Below, piece after piece: positions 17,404-26,116 of a stretch of 64,000 bases of DNA. Within the stretch, counting starts at the first letter, position 1; every line of letters begins with the position of its first letter. A model generated the notes under the pieces. The model made no database searches and was not told the DNA's origin. It was given only the letters and a program-made list of their open reading frames with translations. The stretch is from positions 62,001-126,000 of the forward strand of contig JAIELX010000066.1 in the NCBI GenBank assembly GCA_019752635.1, in the 5' to 3' direction. A program made the translations under genes and the position numbers. The stretch is from Candidatus Obscuribacterales bacterium (lineage in GTDB: Bacteria > Cyanobacteriota > Vampirovibrionia > Obscuribacterales > Obscuribacteraceae).

Positions 17404-19218
17404 TCAATTTGCCTCTCTTCCTGCCGGGGGGGCCAACTTGCGTTTTAAGATCGACAAGCGCGTAGCTAACTTGTATGAAATGCTGCTTCGCGTGGCGTTC
17501 AGCTCGTTCTCCAGCCTGGCGACCTGTTCTTGTAAGGTCTGCGCGTACAGCGCTTTAGGCGATCTCTCCGCGTCTAGCAAGTCTCTGCGGGCTGCGTCTC
17601 TTTCATTTGTGACACTAGCTATCCTTTCCGCCAGGACTTTGTTGACTTGTTGATAGCGTTGCAGGGTTTCGGCTAATACAGCGATGTCTCGACTCGTATA
17701 GTCCGTGGACAGGTGATCTTCGCTGTCGGCGGTAAGGACCTTCTCGCTATCAAATGCAGAGCGACAAAGCTTTCGCAAGAAGTTTGTGTCGGTTATCCGA
17801 AGCAGTGGGTCTTCCGCTGTCATTAACTCGTGAACGACATTGAACTTGGGAAAGCGGCCCCGATTCAGTTTCTGCAATACTTTGCCTGCGGAAAAAATGT
17901 CGCAAGGTTCTGTTTGATCCGGCAACGTTTCGCTAAGTCCGTGAGGCATTGGACTGGAGTTTCCGGGGAATGTGCTCCACGAAAAATCGATAATCACAGG
18001 TAAGCCATGGCGAATCAAGATATTATCAGCGTGAAGGTCCCGGTGCTGAATACCGGAGGTCTGAAGCTTGCCGAGGAAGTCCAGTAGTGCGTCTGCAAAC
18101 TTGTACCAGGCAGCGGGTGAATCAAGTAGACCATAACCCTCAGAAGCCACCACGCCGTTCACTCGTTCCATTTCGACCGTGGAATATGTCTCTAGTTCGC
18201 TGACGCTCACTACTTTGGGCACGAACTGCGAATCAAGCGTCTTGAGGAACTTGGCCTCTCTGGCGGCAAGATCCATTGTTGTTTGCTTTAAGATTTTTCC
18301 GTCTTCGGTTTCATAGACGCGACTCCAGTAGTCGATGCCGCCAATGCTGCACAGCCTTGAGCTGGAGATAACTTGACGCGAATCCATCAGTAGAGGAAGC
18401 GGTCCGCCCATCTCCCGTTTCTTCGTGGTCACGAAACCCACGTACAACTTGCGCGTGCTAGTGGTGCTGCCTACGTAATGCCAGCGAGCAAAGTACTTGG
18501 TCATCGCTTTTTCGAAGGCGGCCGTTGTGTACGGTTCGCTCTGCAGCTGAGTGTTCCAGCTGGTGTGTTCGTAGTCTCGAATCAGTGGATCTTCCGGGTC
18601 AACCCACTCTACTATGCACATGTACTTGGTTAAAGAAGCGAGTTTGTGGATGATACCGTCAACGGTGCCATAGCCTGAGGTGCAGGAGTAAACCCAGTGA
18701 ACCAATGCAAGAGCGAAGACAATGTCTGCGGGTTCGGACCAGTCTGAGACGCTGCGATTGACGGTGCGCAGTTTATTGAGACCGAATGTAGAGATGGCTT
18801 GCCTCAAAGGAGCCATTGAGGCGTCATCTATATCCAGAGCTACTACATTGCTCGCTCCGGCTTGCAACGCTTTTAGGCTGAAGTAACCGGCGTTAGCTCC
18901 GAGATCCAGCACCGTTCTCTGACTGAAGTGCTTTTCCTGGAGGAACTCATGGAGGACACGCGTTTTTTGCACCAATCCGAATGACACCGGTTCCGTAGTG
19001 GTTTCAGACAGCACGAAGTCCTGATAGCCGCGAACTATCAGGACGCCTTCTTTGAATTCGCATGTTGGCGGTGCCGCAAACATGTTCGGGCTGGCACACA
19101 TTGCCGGCTCAGAGTTTTGAGGCAGCCAGTTCGTGGTTGTCTTCATCGTTTGCCAGTTGAGAGATGCTGTCGTGATGCCCGGTCGCCGCGCGGAAGTAGC
19201 GCAGTGATCGTGGAGCAT
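17404..19218 (-). CDS. WbdD-like methyltransferase-kinase-coiled-coil protein (glycan chain terminator)
   Basis: The 604-residue protein has three parts. Residues about 100-265 are a class I SAM methyltransferase (VLDLGANAGYF at 103-113, acidic VALDID at the end of strand 2). Residues about 285-490 are a small-molecule kinase fold with HRDLHADN at 392-399 and the metal-binding DFS at 411-413. Residues about 512-576 are a coiled coil, followed by a short basic tail that could bind membrane (SYKLATRLSILKRKL). The same order is known from WbdD, which caps O-antigen mannan by phosphorylation and methylation and sets chain length with its coiled coil. The adjacent glycosyltransferases fit that role. 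Alternative starts exist (ATG at 19146). Confidence 0.75.
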   Translation of the reverse strand: MLHDHCATSARRPGITTASLNWQTMKTTTNWLPQNSEPAMCASPNMFAAPPTCEFKEGVLIVRGYQDFVLSETTTEPVSFGLVQKTRVLHEFLQEKHFSQRTVLDLGANAGYFSLKALQAGASNVVALDIDDASMAPLRQAISTFGLNKLRTVNRSVSDWSEPADIVFALALVHWVYSCTSGYGTVDGIIHKLASLTKYMCIVEWVDPEDPLIRDYEHTSWNTQLQSEPYTTAAFEKAMTKYFARWHYVGSTTSTRKLYVGFVTTKKREMGGPLPLLMDSRQVISSSRLCSIGGIDYWSRVYETEDGKILKQTTMDLAAREAKFLKTLDSQFVPKVVSVSELETYSTVEMERVNGVVASEGYGLLDSPAAWYKFADALLDFLGKLQTSGIQHRDLHADNILIRHGLPVIIDFSWSTFPGNSSPMPHGLSETLPDQTEPCDIFSAGKVLQKLNRGRFPKFNVVHELMTAEDPLLRITDTNFLRKLCRSAFDSEKVLTADSEDHLSTDYTSRDIAVLAETLQRYQQVNKVLAERIASVTNERDAARRDLLDAERSPKALYAQTLQEQVARLENELNATRSSISYKLATRLSILKRKLAPPAGREAN

Positions 19219-19424
19219 AAGTCATACTCAAAACTTTTGTCTAGGTCGGTTAAAGAATCTTTCACGAGTCTTTCGGGTTTTCTTCGGGGCGATACATCGC
19301 TCGTAAGCTACTGCCGACAACAGTTCGCGGACTCGGTTCGGGGCTGCCCGAAACTTGAAGCAATTGAGACCGCAACTTTGTTCAATTAAAGAGATAACAT
19401 AATTCCGCTTCTCTCAGCCATCGA

Positions 19425-19665
19425 TTGCGAGTCTGCTTCAGTTCGACTACACGGTACCCTAAGCTTTCGAAACTTCTCGATCATGAGAGTGTCTGCAAGA
19501 TTTACTCCCACGACCAGACAACTGATGGCGGATTCTACCTCATAATGGAATGGGGTGAGGGGAGAGTCTTTTCATTGAAGTTACGGAAAGAATTTGTGCT
19601 GCCGTGAGAATGGCGCATGAGCATGGTGTAGTCATAGAGACTTAAAGCCGGCCAGTATCATGCTC
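19425..19665 (+). pseudogene. Frameshifted Ser/Thr protein kinase remnant
   Basis: Three reading frames together spell the core of a Hanks-type kinase. In the first, LLDHESVCKIYSHDQ...GFYLIMEWGEG (19474-19560) matches the alphaC-strand 5 hinge region. After a shift, ERICAAVRMAHEHGVV follows (to about 19632). After one more missing base, HRDLKPASIML (19633-19665) is the catalytic loop, with Ser in place of the invariant Asn. There is an in-frame stop and no Gly-rich loop or DFG nearby, so it is a decayed fragment. It lies in the 560-bp space between the WbdD-like gene and kbl, otherwise empty. Confidence 0.7.
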
Positions 19666-19730
19666 TGGCAGCGCGCGCGGGCGAACTGCTCATCGTTTCG
19701 GGGCGGCTTTGAAGTCTTACGGACAGGTGA

Positions 19731-19745
19731 GGGAGAGTCTCTCCC
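19731..19745 (-). terminator. Short perfect palindrome downstream of kbl
   Basis: GGGAGAG-T-CTCTCCC is a perfect palindrome 37 bp after the kbl stop codon. The tight loop and the absence of a T-run make it a weak terminator candidate. Confidence 0.25.
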
Positions 19746-19781
19746 CCTCAAGGAGCCGGCTTTTCTGTCGCAGGAATTTAG

Positions 19782-21032
19782 TTAGATAACTTTGAGTTTC
19801 TTTCCGGCTTTCTCAAACGCATCTAGTGCTCGATCTAGATCCTCGCGTGAATGTGCAGCGGAGATTTGCACACGTAGGCGCGCTTCGCCCCTGGGCACGA
19901 CCGGGTACCAGAGCCCTCGCACGTAAACGCCGAGTTCTAGCAATTCCTTGCTCATGTCCATAGCAACTGGTGCTTCACCCAGCATCACGGGAACGATCGG
20001 ATGCACGCCTTCCAGAATCTTGAATCCTAGCGAAACTATTTGCTTACGGAAATATGCCGTGTTGTCGTGCAGTTTCTCAACCAGCGACGTGTCTTTCTCC
20101 AAAAGATCGAATGCCGCTAACGCCGCTGAGGCAATGAATGGCGGCAGTGAGTTTGAGAAGGTATAGGGGCGGCACTTTTGACGGAGGAAGTCGACAACTG
20201 AGCGGCGTCCGGTTACGAAGCCACCGGCGGCGCCACCAAGAGCTTTCCCGAGGGTGCCGGAGATGACGTCGATTTTTCCGTGCACACCTAACTCTTCCGG
20301 CGTGCCGCGACCAGTTTTCCCAAGAACGCCTGTTGAATGCGACTCGTCTACGAAGAGCATGGCATTGTGTTTCTGTGTCAGCTCAACGAGTTGTGGTAAC
20401 GGTCCTACGTCGCCTTCCATACTGAAAACACCGTCAGTGGCGACTATCTTGAAACGGTGATTCTTGGCGGCGTCTTCGTCCATCCATGCCGATAACTCGG
20501 AAACGTTGTTGTGCTTGTAAGCGCGAGCATCGGTGGTTTTGACAGCTATGCGCGCCAATCTTACTCCGTCGATGATGCTGGCGTGGTTGAGTTGATCGCT
20601 GTAAATCATATCGCGATAGTCTTTGTAGCCGAGGTCAGTGCCGAGCATTGCGTTGAAGAATCCTTCATTCGCTGCCCAGCAAGACGTGAACAAGATGCTA
20701 TCTTCGGTTCCAAGGAACGAGGCGATTTTTTCTTCCAGTTGACGATGAAGCGGCTGTGTTCCGCAGATGAATCTTACTGACGCCAGGCCGAAGCCGTATT
20801 GGTCAAGTCCTTTCCTGGCTGCTGCAACCACAACTGGATGGTTGGCCAATCCGAGATAGTTGTTCGAAGCGAGCATGACGCACTGTTTGCCATCGACGGT
20901 GACGACACCGCCTTGATGCCCGTCCAAAGGCACTTCATACTTGAAAGTTTTCTCTTCTTTTGCGCGATCGAGCTCGCGATTAAGTGCTGAATATAGATCG
21001 TTCAAATGAGTAGTATCTGCCTTTACAGCCAT
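19782..21032 (-). CDS. kbl: Glycine C-acetyltransferase (2-amino-3-ketobutyrate CoA ligase)
   Basis: The 416-residue protein is a PLP-dependent alpha-oxoamine synthase that converts 2-amino-3-oxobutanoate and CoA to glycine and acetyl-CoA. Seen: MLASNNYLGLANHP, FTSCWAANEG, the DESHSTGVLG Asp/His site, and the PLP lysine in SGTLGKALGGAAGG. ATG 21032 has AGGAAG upstream. A longer upstream frame would overlap tdh. Length matches the family (about 400). It follows tdh by 13 bp, forming the two-step threonine dehydrogenase pathway in the cytosol. Confidence 0.95.
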   Translation of the reverse strand: MAVKADTTHLNDLYSALNRELDRAKEEKTFKYEVPLDGHQGGVVTVDGKQCVMLASNNYLGLANHPVVVAAARKGLDQYGFGLASVRFICGTQPLHRQLEEKIASFLGTEDSILFTSCWAANEGFFNAMLGTDLGYKDYRDMIYSDQLNHASIIDGVRLARIAVKTTDARAYKHNNVSELSAWMDEDAAKNHRFKIVATDGVFSMEGDVGPLPQLVELTQKHNAMLFVDESHSTGVLGKTGRGTPEELGVHGKIDVISGTLGKALGGAAGGFVTGRRSVVDFLRQKCRPYTFSNSLPPFIASAALAAFDLLEKDTSLVEKLHDNTAYFRKQIVSLGFKILEGVHPIVPVMLGEAPVAMDMSKELLELGVYVRGLWYPVVPRGEARLRVQISAAHSREDLDRALDAFEKAGKKLKVI

Positions 21033-21045
21033 TTTATTCTTCCTG

Positions 21046-22260
21046 TTAGTGAGTGGATTCCGGGCTGAAGATGAGTTTGAGCTCTTCTCCTGATCCAAGA
21101 ACATCAAAGGCTTCCTTGTATTCTTCGAGCTTATAAGTGCGTTGCGCGACAACCCGCTCCAACTTGCTCTTCAGATCCAGTCTGTCGGAACGGATAAGGC
21201 TCAGCATGGTTTCCCACGTACCGAACATTTTTCTTCCGAAGATTCCCTTTACGGTAACGCCTTTCCAGATGACACCATTGGCGATGTCAAACTTCGGCAG
21301 CGGTTCGCGTGCAATTCCAAGCAGGATAACTTGACCGCCATTGCGAACTATCTTGAAGGCATCTTCGTAAGCGGGCAGGGAGCCGGACATTTCCAATACA
21401 ACGTCAACGCCGTTGGCGTTGTGTTCGAGCTTCGATACCATTTTGTGGAGTTCGCTCGAACCTTTTGAAACATCGACGAAGTGATCGACGCCAAACTCGG
21501 TAGAAAGTTTAGAGCGGCGATCGAGATCCGCTGCTTCGCTCATATAGATGCGCGTTGCTCCGAATGCTCGGCACAAAAAGGTCGACATCAGGCCGAGCGG
21601 TCCTGCGCCTAGAATAGCGACCGATTTTCCGGCGACGTCTGCTTCTTGTACAGTGTGTACCGCGTTGCCGAATGCGTCGAGCAGGGCTCCGATGCGCGGC
21701 GGAATGTCAGAAGTGTCGCCATTTTTACCCAGTAACATAACGTTCTTGTACGGCACAACAACATATTGCGCGAAGCAGCCGTCCAGGTGCACGCCTTTGA
21801 CTTTTACTGCGGTACAGATGTGTTCGCTGCCTGTACGGCACAAATAGCAGTGACCGCAAGACAGGTGCATCTCTGCGGTAACATAATCGCCCTTCTCTAT
21901 CAGCAAATGCTCCGGTACCATGCCGGCGATGTCGTAGTTTCCCGGTCCGATTTCTTCGACTATGCCACAGAATTCGTGCCCGACGACAATGGGTTTATAG
22001 GATTCTTGCGACGGTAGATAGCGCTGCATTTCGCGCCTGATGCCTTCGCTTTTCGAACTGTTGTAGATGCTTTTGTCCGTTCCGCAAACTGATGTCGCAA
22101 GAACGCGGATCTTCACTTCACCGAAGCCGGGTTCAGGTTCCTTATAGTTGGTTTGAAAAGCCAGACCATCAGTTTTCAAATCTTCTTTTACAAGACATTT
22201 CATAGTGCCGCTTTGGTGCTCCGTGGACGCATTTGCACCGGGAAGAACGTCTGTGCCCAT
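21046..22260 (-). CDS. tdh: L-threonine 3-dehydrogenase, zinc-dependent MDR type
   Basis: The 404-residue protein oxidises threonine to 2-amino-3-oxobutanoate with NAD+. The catalytic zinc site is present (SVCGTDKSIY, GHEFCGIVEEIG), as is the structural zinc lobe with four Cys (CGHCYLCRTGSEHIC). The Rossmann motif is AILGAGPLGLMS. The N-terminus has about 19 extra residues before MKCLVKEDL, but ATG 22260 is well supported by GAGGGAG. The next gene on the strand is kbl, which uses its product. The 5' region (22261-22502) is shared divergently with a small gene. Confidence 0.92.
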   Translation of the reverse strand: MGTDVLPGANASTEHQSGTMKCLVKEDLKTDGLAFQTNYKEPEPGFGEVKIRVLATSVCGTDKSIYNSSKSEGIRREMQRYLPSQESYKPIVVGHEFCGIVEEIGPGNYDIAGMVPEHLLIEKGDYVTAEMHLSCGHCYLCRTGSEHICTAVKVKGVHLDGCFAQYVVVPYKNVMLLGKNGDTSDIPPRIGALLDAFGNAVHTVQEADVAGKSVAILGAGPLGLMSTFLCRAFGATRIYMSEAADLDRRSKLSTEFGVDHFVDVSKGSSELHKMVSKLEHNANGVDVVLEMSGSLPAYEDAFKIVRNGGQVILLGIAREPLPKFDIANGVIWKGVTVKGIFGRKMFGTWETMLSLIRSDRLDLKSKLERVVAQRTYKLEEYKEAFDVLGSGEELKLIFSPESTH

Positions 22261-22502
22261 CTCTAGACTCCCTCATTCCGGCAACTTAACCGGGTTTGTT
22301 ACAAGTGCACAATTTACTTCATAGCTTGAACATTGTTCAACGGTGCGTCTCTCATGGAGTTTGCGACCTGTTCGGTGCGGAAAGTCTCGTCTGCTTAGCG
22401 TTTGTTTAGTTGCCAAGTGCATATAGCTCCTTTAGATTGAAGCCGGACCTCAACAAAGTCTTTATTTTTGTGCCGGCAGTCACTACAGGGAATCAAAACG
22501 AT

Positions 22503-22799
22503 ATGAACGAACCGGGATTCAATTTCGCTGAAGTATCAATTTCCGCTCTTGCCGAGCAAAGAATTGTTCACACAATTCTCGACGGTAGCGGCGGACTGGA
22601 ACAACGAGAAATGACCGACGGTGGTCTTCGTTTCATTCGCTACCTGCTCTCGATTTCCAAGTGCGCTCGTTTCGGCTTCTTGCCAAACTTCCAGGACCAG
22701 CAGTCGGCACGAGAGATTGCTCGTCAATTCATTCGGTATTGTGGCGGTGCCGCAATTGCGATGCACACCATGCAATCAATCATGTCGGGTGAGTGCTAA
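22503..22799 (+). CDS. 99-residue protein, unknown
   Basis: ATG 22503 starts a 99-residue frame (AGGGAA lies 12 bases upstream, weak). A TTG at 22410 would extend it. The sequence has amphipathic helices (ALAEQRIVHTILDG, GGLRFIRYLLSI, QSAREIARQFIRYCGGAAIAMHTMQSI) and two Cys. No family recognised. It is divergent from tdh and could be a regulator or accessory protein, on position only. Confidence 0.4.
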   Translation: MNEPGFNFAEVSISALAEQRIVHTILDGSGGLEQREMTDGGLRFIRYLLSISKCARFGFLPNFQDQQSAREIARQFIRYCGGAAIAMHTMQSIMSGEC

Positions 22800-23008
22800 A
22801 TCCAGCTGTCGTGGCGCAGGTTTGCACCTGTGTCGTATCGGATTCGGGGCTGTCCAATAGCGAACAGGGAAAGCTGGATCGACTTCAGACCTAACGTCTA
22901 ATCGGGTCAGCGTGGATTCCCCTTATGTTCCAGGGCTTTGAAACAGATTCTAGCGCGCGAGGTTTTCTGTCGGCGGCTAGATCGTGAGTGCAGGCTTGGC
23001 GGGCGATA

Positions 23009-23058
23009 CAGCGCATACCGGATTGACGTCGGATCGGCCGTCAATCCGGTATGCGCTG
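23009..23058. repeat. 20-bp perfect inverted repeat with 10-base spacer
   Basis: Positions 23009-23028 and 23039-23058 are exact reverse complements (left arm begins CAGCGCATACCGG), separated by TCGGATCGGC. The RNA hairpin would be very stable. No T-run follows, so it is not a standard terminator. The surrounding 480 bp (22800-23279) contains no supported gene. It lies 220 bp upstream of the ECF sigma gene. Confidence 0.9.
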
Positions 23059-23279
23059 CCGTACAACGGTTTGTAATTAGCGCGAGTTCCGCTCGCTTCA
23101 CATACAGTGCGGATCTCCGCGATAGCTATGACATGCTTGGACGATTCAGGATATAAAATGGATCAGGTCGGGCTAGATTAAATCTGTAAAAAAAGCCGTT
23201 TTGCTTTGAACTTTTTTCTGCCCTTTTACGTTTAAAGGTTATGCCGAACCGAAAGATGGTTTGAGGGGGATGGAGACAA

Positions 23280-23906
23280 GTGGACCTTACAGATGAGGCC
23301 CTTTTGGAAAGATTCCGGCAAACCAGGGATTCCCAGACATTTAAGTCCTTGGTTCGGCGCTATCAGAACCGCATCTACAATGCGGCATACCGAATACTGG
23401 GCAGTGCAGAGGAAGCAGAGGATGTTGTGCAAGATACTTGCTTGAAGATCCATCAGGGCATAGACGGTTTCAACAGACAGGCATCGTTTGGCGCGTGGAT
23501 TCTCCGTATAGCGCACAACAGTTGTCTAGATGCTCTTCGTCTCCGACAGAGAAAGCGGAATATCCAGACTATATCCTTTGACCCCCAATCTGTTCAGTCA
23601 GACGATGTGAATTCTGACAGCCGCGTAGTAAACCAGGCTGCGGATCCATGCCCCAATCCCGAAGAACGCCTGTCACTAAGCGAACAAGAGGCCATGATTG
23701 CGGAAAAGCTGAGCTTACTTCCTGAAGTACAAAGAACCGTTGTGGTTCTGCACGACATCGAAGGTTTCTCTTATCAAGAAATCGCCGATATGGTCGGAAC
23801 CAATATTGGTACCATTCGTTCAAGATTGCACTACGGACGAATGAAACTAAAGGAATTGCTCGAACCATATTATGCCTCGCAAGTCGTATCTCCTGCTCCA
23901 AGGTAA
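23280..23906 (+). CDS. ECF-type RNA polymerase sigma factor
   Basis: The 208-residue protein starts at GTG 23280 with GGAG eight bases upstream. Region 2 is seen as LVRRYQNRIYNAAYRILGSAEEAEDVVQDTCLKIH (residues about 20-55), with DVVQDT as the core-binding and -10 motif. Region 4 is in residues about 135-190 (LPEVQRTVVVLHDIEGFSYQEIADMVGTNIGTIRSRLHYGR), a helix-turn-helix for the -35 element. Between them is an Asp/Ser-rich linker. It belongs to the extracytoplasmic function group. The anti-sigma gene follows after 5 bp. Confidence 0.95.
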   Translation: MDLTDEALLERFRQTRDSQTFKSLVRRYQNRIYNAAYRILGSAEEAEDVVQDTCLKIHQGIDGFNRQASFGAWILRIAHNSCLDALRLRQRKRNIQTISFDPQSVQSDDVNSDSRVVNQAADPCPNPEERLSLSEQEAMIAEKLSLLPEVQRTVVVLHDIEGFSYQEIADMVGTNIGTIRSRLHYGRMKLKELLEPYYASQVVSPAPR

Positions 23907-23911
23907 GACCT

Positions 23912-24814
23912 ATGGATAACTACTCTAATTGCGATCAGATGTCAGAATTGCTCGATGCCTATCATGACCATGAATTGGCAGATGACGAACGACGTCTTGT
24001 CGAGCAACATGTAAGCAATTGCGCTGCGTGCGATTCAAAGCTTGCAGACATTGCGCGCCTTGTTCTTGATTTGAGGACTATGCCTCGGTTGGTGCCCGCA
24101 CGAGATATTGTTGATAGCATCGACTTTGACAAGTTGATCGCTCACTCGACGAAGTCGTCCTCAGAGGTTCTGTCACAGGTGACGCCTTCGGCGAAACCGA
24201 CGCAACCTGCTGTGACGACTTCGTCTGAGGGGCAGTCTGATAGGCGCGCCACGGTCCCGGCTTCCGGCAAAGTTGTTCAGCTGCGCTCGCGCTTTTTCGA
24301 CGGAGCGCTTGTTGGAGCTGTGGCTGTAGCTGCATTGGCTTTTGCGGTGGTATTGAACAAATCGAATCCCGAGCCCGCACGAGTCGCCCTGGCTCCGGCC
24401 TCGAGACCGGCAGCAGTGGCGCAATCGCCCGCTCCGGTTGCCCCTTTTGAAACCGGACTGGCTGTCGTTGCTAAGATACCGCCAGTACCGCAACCCCCCT
24501 CGATAGTTAAGTCGCCCTCCGAAAATTCGGCTGTTGGTAATGGTAATTCCGCTGAGTCGGCAGCCGTCAGACCGACGAAAAATCCAGCGGGTACCAGTGC
24601 CGAAAGATCTTTAATTGCAAGTTCCGCCGTTGACTCCGACACGGCGCCTGTGGTTGGAAGTGCTACTGTAATCGGTGGCAATACACAATTCGCAACCGCG
24701 TACAATGATGCTCAATCATCAATTGAAATAGCAGCACTTAGCGAAGGAGACGATATGACAGACTCGTTAGGAGTCGCTACGGATGAGGACGGCTTGTATG
24801 AAATCAAGATCTAG
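23912..24814 (+). CDS. Membrane anti-sigma factor with zinc-finger (ZAS) domain
   Basis: The 300-residue protein has an N-terminal domain with EQHVSNCAACDSKL, the H-x3-C-x2-C zinc motif of ZAS anti-sigma factors. A Ser/Thr/Pro linker leads to one membrane helix (about 130-150, ALVGAVAVAALAFAVVL). The C-terminal 150 residues are Pro/Ala/Ser/Val-rich and extracytoplasmic, without a known sensor fold. It probably holds the preceding sigma factor inactive until an envelope signal triggers release. The stop codon overlaps the start region of the next gene by 17 bp, so all three genes form one operon. Confidence 0.9.
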   Translation: MDNYSNCDQMSELLDAYHDHELADDERRLVEQHVSNCAACDSKLADIARLVLDLRTMPRLVPARDIVDSIDFDKLIAHSTKSSSEVLSQVTPSAKPTQPAVTTSSEGQSDRRATVPASGKVVQLRSRFFDGALVGAVAVAALAFAVVLNKSNPEPARVALAPASRPAAVAQSPAPVAPFETGLAVVAKIPPVPQPPSIVKSPSENSAVGNGNSAESAAVRPTKNPAGTSAERSLIASSAVDSDTAPVVGSATVIGGNTQFATAYNDAQSSIEIAALSEGDDMTDSLGVATDEDGLYEIKI

Positions 24815-25829
24815 TCGGGTGCGTACAAGTAAGTCTGCATATGTCGGCGCGTTAATGGCTGCCATTTTTGTTTGTACCGGTGCGTTTGCGTCCGATTATT
24901 CCGGAGCATCACAGAGCAGAACGACGAACAGAGCTTCAAATAAACTTGTAGTAGCGTACGATCCTGAGGAAGAGGGTGGACGGCTCCCTCCTCCCGGCGG
25001 CGGACCCGGAGCTCCTGAGGGTGAGTTTCAACCAGCCGGACCGCCGCTGGACGGGCAGTTCCCTCGACGTCAACGCCGGTTTCCAAATGGCGAGTTCCGA
25101 GGTCCCGATGGCGGACCAGGCGAAGGAATGCCAGGTCGTCGATTCCGTGGTGGCGGCAATTCCGATGAAGGCGGCGGACCCGGAGTCGAAGGTAGCGGTC
25201 GCCCTGGTGGATTTGGTGGACGTGGGCAGGGCGGGTTTCCCGGCGGACAAGGTGGCAGAGGCGGATTTCGTGGTCCGGGCAGACAAGGAATGCCCGGTGG
25301 TATGCAGCGTCGTCCCGCTATCGATCTTACACCGCTAAATCTCACCGAAGAGCAAAAAACGAAAATCGAAGGTATGCGTCAGCAGACGCGAACCAAAGTG
25401 AAAGAGTTACGGCGAGGAATGATGCAGAAGCAGGCTCAAATGCGTAATTTGATGTTCAGTCCCGACGCTAGTGAAGCACAGATTCGATCTGCTAGAGAAG
25501 AGTTGCGTGCTATTCAAAATCAGGTTGATGAAACCAACTTGAATGATCTGCTGGGTATCCGTTCATTGCTCACAGCTGAACAGAAAAAGCATTTACCCGA
25601 ATGCACGCCAGGAAGAAATTCTAGAATTGGTACGCAGTGGGGAGCTGGTGGTGCTGCAGCTAACGGACGGGGCGGCTTTGAACGTACAGCAGGGGCAAGA
25701 GTGAATGAGTCACAGTCATCAATTGACTCGGGTATTGCGCAAGAGCGTCGCGAACTGCGCCGACAAATGAAACAGCAGTTCGGCAGCAGAAGGCAAATTG
25801 ACTCGATCACGGATAGTTCCGCTCAATAA
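24798..25829 (+). CDS. Periplasmic LTxxQ (Spy/CpxP-like) protein with Gly/Pro/Arg-rich region
   Basis: The 343-residue protein starts at ATG 24798 (GAGGA about 8 bases upstream), inside the end of the anti-sigma gene. A signal peptide covers residues 1-31 (up to AFAS). Residues about 50-175 are very rich in Gly, Pro and Arg, in PGG/GGR/GPG runs. Residues about 180-275 contain two LTxxQ motifs (LTEEQ and LTAEQ) on either side of a long helical segment, KVKELRRGMMQKQAQMRNLMF, as in Spy/CpxP/CnrX chaperone-sensor proteins. The C-terminus is Arg/Gln-rich. It may bind misfolded proteins or metals and feed back on the sigma/anti-sigma pair. The Gly-rich insert is unusual for the family. Confidence 0.8.
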   Translation: MKSRSSRVRTSKSAYVGALMAAIFVCTGAFASDYSGASQSRTTNRASNKLVVAYDPEEEGGRLPPPGGGPGAPEGEFQPAGPPLDGQFPRRQRRFPNGEFRGPDGGPGEGMPGRRFRGGGNSDEGGGPGVEGSGRPGGFGGRGQGGFPGGQGGRGGFRGPGRQGMPGGMQRRPAIDLTPLNLTEEQKTKIEGMRQQTRTKVKELRRGMMQKQAQMRNLMFSPDASEAQIRSAREELRAIQNQVDETNLNDLLGIRSLLTAEQKKHLPECTPGRNSRIGTQWGAGGAAANGRGGFERTAGARVNESQSSIDSGIAQERRELRRQMKQQFGSRRQIDSITDSSAQ

Positions 25830-26116
25830 TTTGCTAACGCCTTTTTTGTGATATCGCGCAGTTGGACTTGTGATACCAGTATCTTTGTCCGTTTGCTGTG
25901 CCTCGAAAGCCTCTTGGAGGAAGGCGTCTCCTCGTTGCCTCGTGGTTTCTTCGCTGTGAGTGTTGGGCTCGTTGGACTGCATAGGGAAGGCAAAGAGAAG
26001 TCTGCCTTTGCCTCGAAGTCCCTGTCAGAAAGGAGTTTTGGTCTGGTGGTAGATCTCGCGTCTAGTTTTGGACTCACTCGTATAGCTTTAGGTACGACTT
26101 ACGAGGAGAACGAACC
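25830..26116. other. Intergenic region, no supported gene
   Basis: The 287 bp between the LTxxQ gene and the EF-hand gene hold only short frames with compositions unlike proteins. I see no hairpin or promoter that I can support beyond the GAGGAG SD of the next gene at about 26103-26108. Confidence 0.6.

Noticed and set aside
24990..25310. DNA-level tandem repeat in the Gly-rich part of the LTxxQ gene
   Set aside because: The periodicity is only in amino-acid composition; codons vary and no exact repeat unit is seen.
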